DNA of 23,802 nt from DAOTVS01 sp034436375 (lineage in GTDB: Bacteria; Chloroflexota; Anaerolineae; SpSt-313), in NCBI GenBank assembly GCA_034436375.1, contig DAOTVS010000258.1:1-23802 (forward strand). The letters are read 5' to 3'. A program made the translations under genes and the position numbers. Numbering within the stretch: position 1 is the stretch's first letter; each line of letters starts with the position of its first letter. The notes under the pieces were generated by a model. That model had not been told where the DNA came from and did no database searches. It saw only the letters and a program-made list of their open reading frames with translations. Of the stretch, positions 1 through 6,432 are shown in pieces.

Positions 1-572
1 TCCACGGCGACCTCATCTTCTCGGGGCAACAACACCTGCCCATCGCCTCGCTGGCGCCCGAGATCGCCGACCGCACGATCACGCTGCTGGCCCCCAGCAA
101 GACCTACAACATCGCCGGCCTCCAGGCCGCATACGCCGTTATCCCCAACCCCGAGCTGCGCCAGCGCTATGTGGCTGCGAATGCCGGGCTGGTGGGGCAC
201 CCAGGCGTGCTGGCCTACACCGCCGCCCTGGCGGCCTACCGCGGCGGCCAGCCCTGGCTCGATGAGGCGCTGCGCTACCTGGAAGGGAACCGCGACTGGC
301 TCTACGATTACGTCCGCCGTGAGCTGCCCACCCTCACCATGGCCCAACCGGAGGGCACTTACCTGGCGTGGCTGGATTGTCGGCAAGCCGGGATCCAGGG
401 CAACCCGCACGAATTCTTCCTCGAGCAGGCGCGAGTGGCCCTGAACGACGGCGCTTCGTTCGGTCCTGGCGGCGAAGGGTTTGTGCGCCTCAATTTCGGC
501 TGCCCCCGCTCAACCCTGGAGGAAGCTGCGCGGCGGATGAAGGAGGCGCTGGTGCGAAACGGAGGCAAGTAA
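1..572 (+). CDS. Pyridoxal-phosphate aminotransferase / C-S lyase, MalY/PatB-like (5' end missing)
   Basis: C-terminal part of a fold-type I PLP enzyme; the reading frame enters at base 3 and the N-terminus lies outside the window. The stretch PSKTYNIAGL (about bases 93-122) is the Schiff-base lysine motif of class I/II aminotransferases, and its Ser-Lys-Thr-(Phe/Tyr)-Asn form is typical of the MalY/PatB C-S beta-lyase branch. The C-terminal RLNFGCPRS supplies the conserved Arg that binds the substrate carboxylate. Such enzymes cleave cystathionine or cysteine conjugates, or transaminate amino acids; which one cannot be decided from a partial protein. It ends about 230 bases before the mevalonate kinase gene, which has its own promoter, so it is probably a separate transcription unit. 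The family is clear, the substrate is not. Confidence 0.88.
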   Translation, partial: HGDLIFSGQQHLPIASLAPEIADRTITLLAPSKTYNIAGLQAAYAVIPNPELRQRYVAANAGLVGHPGVLAYTAALAAYRGGQPWLDEALRYLEGNRDWLYDYVRRELPTLTMAQPEGTYLAWLDCRQAGIQGNPHEFFLEQARVALNDGASFGPGGEGFVRLNFGCPRSTLEEAARRMKEALVRNGGK

Positions 573-647
573 AGGAAACTGGGGGAAGGCTCGGAGCATG
601 CACTCTCATGTCCGACTCGCGGGGGTACTCCAGTTGCCAGTTGTTGT

Positions 648-676
648 TTGACACGCCTCTCCCCTTGCACTATAGT
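648..676 (+). promoter_or_regulatory. Sigma-70-type promoter for the mevalonate kinase gene
   Basis: A consensus -35 hexamer TTGACA (648-653) and a near-consensus -10 TATAGT (671-676) are separated by exactly 17 bases. Transcription would start near 683, leaving a leader of about 115 nt before the GTG at 800. This is the best promoter match on the + strand of the window. Confidence 0.7.
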
Positions 677-742
677 GCCCGTCAGCCGTGTTGAAGCAAG
701 GCGCCATGAGCATGGCAACCAGGGAATGACGGAAATCTCCCC

Positions 743-779
743 TTCAGTTCCATTGGTTCCGTCAGTTCCCTCAGTTACC
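743..779 (+). repeat. Degenerate 9-bp tandem repeat in the mevalonate kinase leader
   Basis: Four consecutive units of about 9 bp: TTCAGTTCC (743-751), ATTGGTTCC (752-760), GTCAGTTCC (761-769) and, after one extra C, TCAGTTACC (771-779). It lies between the promoter and the ribosome-binding site. It resembles the short-period intergenic repeats seen at 2866 and 4777. No function can be assigned. Confidence 0.5.
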
Positions 780-799
780 TCGTTGTAAGGAGCGTCAGC

Positions 800-1741
800 G
801 TGACTGTTGCCACCGCACCCGGCAAGGTCATCCTTCTGGGCGAGCACGCGGTCGTCTACGGGCAGCCGGCTATTGCCGTGCCCGTCACACAGGTGCAGGC
901 CCGCGCCGAGGTCCGGGATAACAAACCCGGCCTGGGGGTGACCGTTGTCGCCGCCGACCTGGCCCGCACCTTTGCCCCCTTCCGGCTCCAGGGCGAGAGC
1001 CCGGCTGTGCTCGCCCTGGCCCGCACCGTGCACAATACACTGGCGCACCTGGGCTACAGCGGCGAGCCCGATCTGCTCATCACGATTTCTTCCACAGTGC
1101 CCATTGGCCGCGGCCTGGGCTCGGGAGCCGCCGTGGCCGCCGCCCTTGTGCGCGCCCTGGCGGCGCACCTGGGGGCAAGCCTGACGCCCGGCGAGGTTTC
1201 GGAGCTGGTCTACCAGACGGAGATGATCCACCACGGCAGCCCGAGCGGCATCGACAACGCCGTCATTGCCTTCGGCCAGCCGCTCTATTTTGTCCGCGGC
1301 GAGTGCGCCCAGGTCTTTGCGCCCGGCCGGCCCCTCACCCTGCTCATTGCGGATAGCGGCCTGCGCGCCGCCACGCGTGATGTGGTCGCCAGCGTGCGCG
1401 AGCGCTGGCAGGCCGACCCGGAAAGCTACGAGGCCCACTTTGCGGCCATCGGGCGGCTCGTTCGCCGCGCCCGGCAAGCCATCGCCGAGGGCAACCTGGC
1501 CGAGCTGGGCCGCTTGATGGATGCCAATCAGGAGCAACTCGTCGCCATCGACGTCTCTTCTCCCGAGCTCGATCTCCTGATCGCCGCCGCCCGCGCGGCC
1601 GGGGCCTTGGGCGCCAAGCTCTCCGGCTCGGGCCGCGGGGGCAACATGATCGCCCTCGTGGAGGATGAAACGCAGGAGGCCGTGCGCGCTGCCCTGGGCG
1701 CTGCCGGCGCCCGCAGTATTGTGCTGACGCGTGTGGAATGA
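800..1741 (+). CDS. mvk: Mevalonate kinase (GHMP family)
   Basis: Phosphorylates mevalonate with ATP in the mevalonate route to isopentenyl diphosphate; cytosolic. The 313-residue product has the three GHMP signatures in order: N-terminal APGKVILLGEHAVVYG (residues 6-21), the ATP loop PIGRGLGSGAAVAAAL (about 101-116), and a C-terminal GAKLSGSGRGGN. SPSGIDNAV (147-155) carries the Asp expected to act as catalytic base. The length fits the compact archaeal/bacterial form. The GTG start is chosen because AAGGAG lies 7 bases upstream. A glycosyltransferase gene follows after 6 bases, so the two are probably co-transcribed. Other GHMP kinases such as phosphomevalonate kinase are possible, but LLGEHAVVYG strongly favours mevalonate kinase. 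No other mevalonate-pathway gene is in the window. Confidence 0.92.
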   Translation: MTVATAPGKVILLGEHAVVYGQPAIAVPVTQVQARAEVRDNKPGLGVTVVAADLARTFAPFRLQGESPAVLALARTVHNTLAHLGYSGEPDLLITISSTVPIGRGLGSGAAVAAALVRALAAHLGASLTPGEVSELVYQTEMIHHGSPSGIDNAVIAFGQPLYFVRGECAQVFAPGRPLTLLIADSGLRAATRDVVASVRERWQADPESYEAHFAAIGRLVRRARQAIAEGNLAELGRLMDANQEQLVAIDVSSPELDLLIAAARAAGALGAKLSGSGRGGNMIALVEDETQEAVRAALGAAGARSIVLTRVE

Positions 1742-1747
1742 AATGCC

Positions 1748-2857
1748 ATGCTGATCGGCATTGACGCCAGCCGGGCCACCAGGGCCCAACGCACGGGAAC
1801 CGAAAACTATGCCCTGCAGATCATCCGCAGCCTGGTGGAGGTGGCCCCTGAGCACGTCTATCGCCTCTACCTGCGCGAGCCCGCCCCCTCGGGCCTGCTG
1901 CCGGAAGGCCCGAACATCGAGCCCGTCGTGCTGGGGCCGCGGCGCCTCTGGACGCACCTGGGCCTCTCGGCAGAGATGCTGCGCCGCCCGCCCCAGGTGC
2001 TCTTTGTGCCCGCGCATGTGGTGCCGCTCCTGCACCGGGCGCCCAGCGTGGTGACAGTTCACGATATCGGTTACCGCTTTTTCCCCCAACAACATACAAC
2101 GCGCTCACGCCTCTACCTCGATGCCTCGACGCGCTTCAGCTGCCGCGTGGCCCGGCGCATTATCGCCGATTCGCAGGCCACGGCGCGCGATCTGGCGCAG
2201 GAATACGGTGTGGCCCCTGCCCGCATCACCATCGCCTACCCGGGGCTCGACCCGGCGATGGCGCCTGCAGCTGAGCCGGCTCAGAATGCGGTGCGGCAGC
2301 GCTACCAATTGCCCCATCCGTTCGTACTGTATGTGGGCACCATCCAGCCGCGCAAGAACCTGGTGCGCCTGTTGCAGGCCTTTGCCCGGCTGCCCGGCGA
2401 TTTCGCCGGCGTCGAGCTGGTGCTGGCCGGGGCGACAGGCTGGCTGGCCGGCGACATTCACCAGAGCGTGCGCGAGCTGGGGCTGGAGGCGCGCGTCCGT
2501 TTCCCCGGCTATGTGGCCCAAGAGGACCTGCCAGCCCTGCTCAGCGCCGCCGCATGCTTCGTCATGCCCAGCCTCTACGAGGGTTTTGGCCTGCCGGTGC
2601 TTGAGGCGATGGCCTGCGGCACACCCGTCGCCTGCTCCAGCGCCGGGTCGCTGCCCGAGGTTGCCGGCGACGCCGCCCTGCAGTTCGCGCCCACGGATGT
2701 GGATGCAATGGCGGCCGCCCTGGCTCGCATCCTGGGCGACCAATCCCTGCGCCGTGAGCTGGTCGCGCGGGGTCACCGGCAATGTGCGCGCTTTTCCTGG
2801 CGCCGTTGTGCAGAGGCCGTCCTGCCCGCCCTGCTGGCGGCGGGAGGTGAGGAATGA
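1748..2857 (+). CDS. Glycosyltransferase, GT4 family (GT-B fold)
   Basis: A 369-residue retaining glycosyltransferase that moves a sugar from a nucleotide-sugar donor to an unknown acceptor, probably in cell-surface glycan or lipid synthesis at the inner face of the membrane. The N-terminal acceptor half starts MLIGIDASRA and contains GTENYA, followed by TVHDIGY. The C-terminal donor half has YVGTIQPRKNL and the GT4 signature PSLYEGFGLPVLEAMACGTP, with the E-x7-E pair that binds the donor diphosphate. There is no signal peptide or transmembrane helix. It begins 6 bases after the mevalonate kinase stop, suggesting co-transcription. The link to isoprenoid supply, for example a glycosylated isoprenoid or carotenoid, is inference only. 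Donor and acceptor cannot be named. Confidence 0.92.
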   Translation: MLIGIDASRATRAQRTGTENYALQIIRSLVEVAPEHVYRLYLREPAPSGLLPEGPNIEPVVLGPRRLWTHLGLSAEMLRRPPQVLFVPAHVVPLLHRAPSVVTVHDIGYRFFPQQHTTRSRLYLDASTRFSCRVARRIIADSQATARDLAQEYGVAPARITIAYPGLDPAMAPAAEPAQNAVRQRYQLPHPFVLYVGTIQPRKNLVRLLQAFARLPGDFAGVELVLAGATGWLAGDIHQSVRELGLEARVRFPGYVAQEDLPALLSAAACFVMPSLYEGFGLPVLEAMACGTPVACSSAGSLPEVAGDAALQFAPTDVDAMAAALARILGDQSLRRELVARGHRQCARFSWRRCAEAVLPALLAAGGEE

Positions 2858-2865
2858 TCATAAAC

Positions 2866-2887
2866 CGCAGATGAACGCAGATAAGCG
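2866..2887 (+). repeat. Short-period intergenic repeat (CGCAGAT units)
   Basis: CGCAGAT occurs at 2866-2872 and 2876-2882 with a 10-base period, followed by a third partial CG. It sits in the 117-base gap before the Cys/His-tail membrane protein. Repeats of this appearance are, to my recollection, common in intergenic spacers of several large bacterial genomes. Nothing else coding is supported in this gap. Confidence 0.45.
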
Positions 2888-2974
2888 CTTTTCTCCCTTA
2901 CTACCATCCTGGACTGGCGATCGTGTGTTGTGCCCAGGCCGCTGTCCGAGCTGGCGAATCCGAGGTGTGCACCG

Positions 2975-4765
2975 ATGAAAGCGATACGGGCAATCATGTT
3001 GCCACTGCTCCTGCTGACGCTGATGCTGGGGCTGCCCTCCCTGGCCCTGGCCCAGGACCCGGTGACTCTGAACCGCACTGAGGCGTATGTCGTCGTACGC
3101 CAGGATGGCCGGCTCGACGTCAAGTACAGCCTTCGCTTCACCGAGCATGAGACACGTAGCCAGATCGCCGCCATCGGCCCCTTTGACCCGCAGCACACCC
3201 TCGTTGCGGCGGCGGGCCAGGGCCCCGATGGAGCCTTTACCGTTACTATGCGCCCTGCCGAGGATGGCTACTACAGCGCCAATTTCGAGCACCCCACCCG
3301 CGCCGGCGAAACCTACACCGTGACAGTCCAGTACACCATTGACCATCCAGTCTTTGACCCGACGGATGTAAATGGCAGCCCCTACCGTGCCCTGGGCTGG
3401 TCGCCTTTCCAGTGGTCGCTGCCTGTCGAGGACGCTGTCCTCCAGTTCGTGCTGCCCGTCGAGTTGCCCGCGGATGTGACCCAACCCGAGCAGGTCACAC
3501 AGGACCTGGTGCAGAAGAGCGGCATCCTGGTGGAATCTACCGCCGGTTGGGACCGCTGGGTCTACTTCTCTACACCCGATGAAACCACCGGCAAGAACTG
3601 GCTCTCGATATACATCGAGAAAAAGAACGTGCCCCCACAGACCAACCTGCAGCCCGTCTTTTACCTGCCTGCGGGGGTGGTCCCCGGCACCACGCAGACC
3701 CCCGGCCCGCGCCGGGCCACGCCGACATCCGAGGCCACCACGAGCCCGGAGGTCATCCCCGGGGCCGGCACGACCAGGATCTCCGGTAACCTGACGTGCG
3801 GCCTGGCCCAGTTGGGCCTCTGCGCCGGCGGCCTGGTCGGGCTCTTTGTCCTGGGGGCCGTCCTCATCAGCCGGCGCAAGAAAAAGCCGGCCTATGAGCC
3901 GCCCGAGATTGAGCTGGAGACATTCGAGACCCCCGGCGTGGTACCCGACCTCAACGCTGTCGAGACCGCCTTTTACATGGGGAACTCGGCCAAGACCCTG
4001 GCGCTGATTGTGCTGGGGCTCGAGCAACGGGGCGTGCTGACCATCCTCAACCGCCAGCCCCTGCAACTGGAGATCAGCCAGCCCCAGGCGCCGATGAACG
4101 ACTATGAAAAGGCCCTGGTCGCGGCCATCCTGCCCGACGGCACCGTCGATCAGGCCCAGATCAGCAAGATCATGGCAGCGGTCGCCGCAGCGGTGCGGCC
4201 CAAGATGTGGAACGCCGACCCCGAGGCCACCCGCGAGACTTACCGGCGCCGAATCCGCCAGGCCTGGGATGACTATGAACGCGACTGGCGCGCCCACCCC
4301 GGCCCAGTCGCCTGGCCCGATGTGTCGCACCGCCCCTACATGCCCTGGATCATCATTGGCGATTTCGGCCACAGCGCCAGGCAGCCCCAGAGCTCTGCAG
4401 GCCCTTCGGGCCCTGCCGCACCTGCAGCTCCGCCGCCGATCGTACAGGCAGCGGGAGAGGTCGTGCGCCCCATTGAGGCCTATGCCAATGAGCTGACCCG
4501 GGGCGCCGAACAGGCCATCTCCAACATCACCGGCTCCATCGAAGCCGCAACCGGCCGCCTGCTCGGCAAGGGCCAGGCAGGCAACGCGCCAGGCTATGAC
4601 GCCTGCCACTCGGCCTGTCACTCAGCCTGCCATTCCGCCTGCGTGCATTCGGCCTGCCACTCGGCCTGCGTGCATGACGCCTGCCATTCGGCCTGTCACT
4701 CGGCGTGCGTGTGCCATTCCGCCTGTCACTCGGCCTGCCACTCGGCCTGTGTCAGCCACTTTTAG
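2975..4765 (+). CDS. Membrane protein, DUF2207-like, with C-terminal Cys/His (CHSA) repeat tail
   Basis: A 596-residue exported membrane protein of unknown function. ATG 2975 is chosen because it places a clean signal peptide at the N-terminus (residues 1-26, ending ALA before QD), with GAGG 9 bases upstream; an in-frame ATG at 2930 would add 15 unlikely residues. About 250 extracytoplasmic residues follow, opening with a beta-rich segment (NRTEAYVVVRQDGRLDVKY), the layout of DUF2207 proteins. After a Pro/Thr/Ser-rich linker comes one transmembrane helix (about 276-300) closed by SRRKKK, then a large probably cytoplasmic domain including MGNSAKTLALIVLGLEQRGV. The last 53 residues (544-596) are almost only Cys, His, Ser and Ala, in CHSA units interrupted by Val-His, Val-Cys and Val-His-Asp variants: 13 Cys and 12 His. 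The tail could bind metal or be a modification substrate. The radical SAM gene downstream supports the second idea. No known function is recognised. Confidence 0.85.
   Translation: MKAIRAIMLPLLLLTLMLGLPSLALAQDPVTLNRTEAYVVVRQDGRLDVKYSLRFTEHETRSQIAAIGPFDPQHTLVAAAGQGPDGAFTVTMRPAEDGYYSANFEHPTRAGETYTVTVQYTIDHPVFDPTDVNGSPYRALGWSPFQWSLPVEDAVLQFVLPVELPADVTQPEQVTQDLVQKSGILVESTAGWDRWVYFSTPDETTGKNWLSIYIEKKNVPPQTNLQPVFYLPAGVVPGTTQTPGPRRATPTSEATTSPEVIPGAGTTRISGNLTCGLAQLGLCAGGLVGLFVLGAVLISRRKKKPAYEPPEIELETFETPGVVPDLNAVETAFYMGNSAKTLALIVLGLEQRGVLTILNRQPLQLEISQPQAPMNDYEKALVAAILPDGTVDQAQISKIMAAVAAAVRPKMWNADPEATRETYRRRIRQAWDDYERDWRAHPGPVAWPDVSHRPYMPWIIIGDFGHSARQPQSSAGPSGPAAPAAPPPIVQAAGEVVRPIEAYANELTRGAEQAISNITGSIEAATGRLLGKGQAGNAPGYDACHSACHSACHSACVHSACHSACVHDACHSACHSACVCHSACHSACHSACVSHF
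4601..4762 (+). repeat. Coding tandem repeat: 12-bp GCC-TGC-CAC-TCG units encoding Ala-Cys-His-Ser
   Basis: Eleven to twelve tandem units of mostly 12 bp, some 15 or 18 bp, encode the Cys/His tail. The units differ at synonymous positions (TGC/TGT, CAC/CAT, TCG/TCC/TCA, GCC/GCG), while Cys, Ala and nearly all His and Ser are kept. This pattern indicates that the peptide, not the DNA repeat, is conserved. Longer units carry GTG-CAT or GTG-TGC insertions, all in frame. Confidence 0.9.
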
Positions 4766-4776
4766 TCTGAAAATGG

Positions 4777-4801
4777 ACAGGATTACCAGAATTGACAGGA
4801 T
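4777..4801 (+). repeat. Short-period intergenic repeat (ACAGGATT units)
   Basis: ACAGGATT (4777-4784), ACCAGAATTG (4785-4794) and ACAGGAT (4795-4801) form a degenerate repeat of 8-10 bp, starting 12 bases after the stop of the Cys/His-tail gene. It is similar in style to the repeats at 743 and 2866. Confidence 0.45.
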
Positions 4802-4888
4802 GGAGCGCCGGCTGCTAGCCGGCCAGATGCCCACCTGCCGTTTTCATGAGCTGAGCGCTTTTTCATCCTGAGTTGTGCCCAACCGGGC

Positions 4889-4993
4889 ATGATGTCTGAT
4901 CTGAAGAGAGCGCAAGCGCCGTCCGGCATCCCCAGCGTGCTGGGGCGTCTCGGCATCACCAGAGGACGTGCCTTTCGCCTTGGGAGATTGTGA
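4889..4993 (+). CDS. Possible 34-residue ORF overlapping the radical SAM start
   Basis: An ATG-started frame of 34 codons (MMSDLKRAQAPSG... ending LGRL). Its TGA stop at 4991-4993 shares a base with the ATG of the radical SAM gene, the arrangement seen in translationally coupled pairs. The peptide is basic, with six Arg and no Cys. Against it: no Shine-Dalgarno sequence stands before the ATG, three AGA codons are unlike the neighbours, and G/C bias at third positions looks weaker than in adjacent genes. It could be a precursor peptide, a coupling leader or chance. Low confidence. Confidence 0.2.
   Translation: MMSDLKRAQAPSGIPSVLGRLGITRGRAFRLGRL
4930..4945 (+). other. Hairpin in the leader of the radical SAM gene
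   Basis: CCCCAGC (4930-4936) and GCTGGGG (4939-4945) form a perfect 7-bp stem with a 2-base loop, about 47 bases before the start codon. The rest of the 4766-4992 gap holds the short repeat at 4777 and a 6-bp GCCGGC stem (4807-4823). No convincing promoter is visible, so the gene may be co-transcribed with the upstream membrane protein. Confidence 0.4.
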
Positions 4994-6432
4994 TGACGAA
5001 CCTGCAGCAACTGGCAGAGACTCTCGTCTGCCAGACTCGCTCTTATGTCTATATTCGCCCGGAGGATGGCCTCCTCATCCTCCGGCCCAACCGGGTGCAT
5101 CACCTGAACGCGAGCGCCACGAGCATGCTTTCGCGCCTCTACGCCGCCGAGCGCCCCGGCGCCGACGTGCCCGCGCTGATAGCCGAGGCCGCAGCTCGCT
5201 ACCATGTGCCAGAGAGCCAGATCGAGGCCGACCTGGAACGCCTGCTGCTGAGCGTAGCCGCCCTGCTCAACGACGACGTCTGCGGCGCGCCGGCCGTGCG
5301 CCAGACGCCCTTTGGCAGTCACGCTCGCGACCTGCCCGTGCTCTCGGAGATTGCCCTCACCTATCGCTGCCAGAACCGCTGTCAGTTCTGCTATGCGGCC
5401 GCCCCCGACCGGGGGCGCACCGTGCGCGAGATGAGCACGGCCGAAGTACAGCGCATTATCGATCGCATCTTCGATGAGGCCCATTGCCCCACCGTCTCCT
5501 TCACCGGCGGTGAGCCCACCCTGCGCGATGACCTCCCTACGCTGATCGCCTATGCCAAGAGCAAGGGCATGCGCGTGAACCTGATCACCAATGGCCTGCG
5601 CTGTGCCGACGAGCGTTATGTTGCGCTCCTGGCCGAGGCCGGGCTCGACTCAGCCCAGGTGAGCCTGGAAGCGGGCTCCGCTGAGGTCCACGACGCCATC
5701 GTGGGCCGGCCGGGGGCCTTTGCGCTGACCGCCCGCGCCGTCGGGACGTTGCGCGCGGCCGGCATCCACACCCACACCAACACCACGATCTGCGCCGGCA
5801 ACCGCGATCACCTGGAGGCGCTCATCGGTTACGTCCGGCACACCCTGGGCTCCGAATACCTCTCCATGAACATGGTGATCCGCACGGGCACGGCCCTGGA
5901 CCATCCGGAGATCGGCATCAGCTACCGCGAGGTCAGCAGCATGCTGCCCACGTTGCTGGCCTGCGCCGAACGCGAGGGTATTCGCCTGGTGTGGTATTCG
6001 CCGTTGCCCTATTGCCTGTTCAACCCGGTGACCGCCGGCCTGGGCAGCAAATCCTGCGCCTGCGCCGATGGACTCCTTTCCGTCAGCCCCACCGGCGATG
6101 TGCTCCCCTGCTCGAGCTTTGAGCATGGGCTGGGCAACCTGCTTGCCGATTCCTTCCAGCGCGTGTGGCACAGCCGGGCTGCCCGCTATTGGCGCAGCAA
6201 GGCCTTTGTGCCGCCGGCCTGCGCCCAGTGCCCCATCAAGCACATCTGCTGCGGGGCCTGCCCGCTCTACTGGGATGAGCGGGGCAGCTTTACCGAACTG
6301 GATGGCATCGCCCCGCCCGCCTCGATCTGGGACAAGCTGCGCTGGCGCCTGCGCCGCTGGGAGCGGCGTAGCTGGGGTATTGGTCTGCGCCGCAGGCCCC
6401 GTGCAGCAGAAGGAGCGCACTGCCATGGCTGA
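4993..6432 (+). CDS. Radical SAM protein with PqqD-like N-terminus and SPASM-type C-terminus
   Basis: A 479-residue probable peptide/protein-modifying enzyme that cleaves S-adenosylmethionine reductively to make a radical. ATG 4993 is preferred over GTG 4990 because GGGAG lies 6 bases upstream. Residues 1-92 (RSYVYIRPEDGLLILRP..., HHLNASATSML) resemble a PqqD/RRE-type domain, which binds precursor leader peptides. The [4Fe-4S] motif CxxxCxxC is Cys126, Cys130 and Cys133, followed by GGEP at 172-175. The C-terminus has SPASM-like cysteines at 355/357, 373, 410, 413, 419, 420 and 423, ending in CxxC...CCGAC, which usually hold auxiliary iron-sulfur clusters. Location next to a protein with a repetitive Cys/His tail makes that tail the obvious candidate substrate; this is inference. 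The stop overlaps the next gene's start by 8 bases. The reaction (thioether, epimerisation or other) cannot be read from sequence. Confidence 0.93.
   Translation: MTNLQQLAETLVCQTRSYVYIRPEDGLLILRPNRVHHLNASATSMLSRLYAAERPGADVPALIAEAAARYHVPESQIEADLERLLLSVAALLNDDVCGAPAVRQTPFGSHARDLPVLSEIALTYRCQNRCQFCYAAAPDRGRTVREMSTAEVQRIIDRIFDEAHCPTVSFTGGEPTLRDDLPTLIAYAKSKGMRVNLITNGLRCADERYVALLAEAGLDSAQVSLEAGSAEVHDAIVGRPGAFALTARAVGTLRAAGIHTHTNTTICAGNRDHLEALIGYVRHTLGSEYLSMNMVIRTGTALDHPEIGISYREVSSMLPTLLACAEREGIRLVWYSPLPYCLFNPVTAGLGSKSCACADGLLSVSPTGDVLPCSSFEHGLGNLLADSFQRVWHSRAARYWRSKAFVPPACAQCPIKHICCGACPLYWDERGSFTELDGIAPPASIWDKLRWRLRRWERRSWGIGLRRRPRAAEGAHCHG

Noticed and set aside
359..2095. 578-codon - strand open frame
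   Set aside because: Spans the opposite strand of the aminotransferase, spacer and mevalonate kinase; low-complexity His/Gly/Ala composition.
2871..2978. 35-codon ORF overlapping the start of the Cys/His-tail gene
   Set aside because: No ribosome-binding site, begins inside an intergenic repeat and has no coding character.
2858..4621. 587-codon - strand open frame
   Set aside because: Antisense to the Cys/His-tail protein, which has a signal peptide, transmembrane helix and meaningful repeats.
4601..4762. CRISPR array or simple satellite
   Set aside because: Units are 12-18 bp, without spacers, in frame and synonymous-variable; they encode a protein tail.
2975..6432. Known His-Xaa-Ser (Hxs) system
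   Set aside because: The tail repeats CHSA rather than HxS, and only one radical SAM gene is present instead of the maturase set I recall for Hxs; kept as an analogy only.
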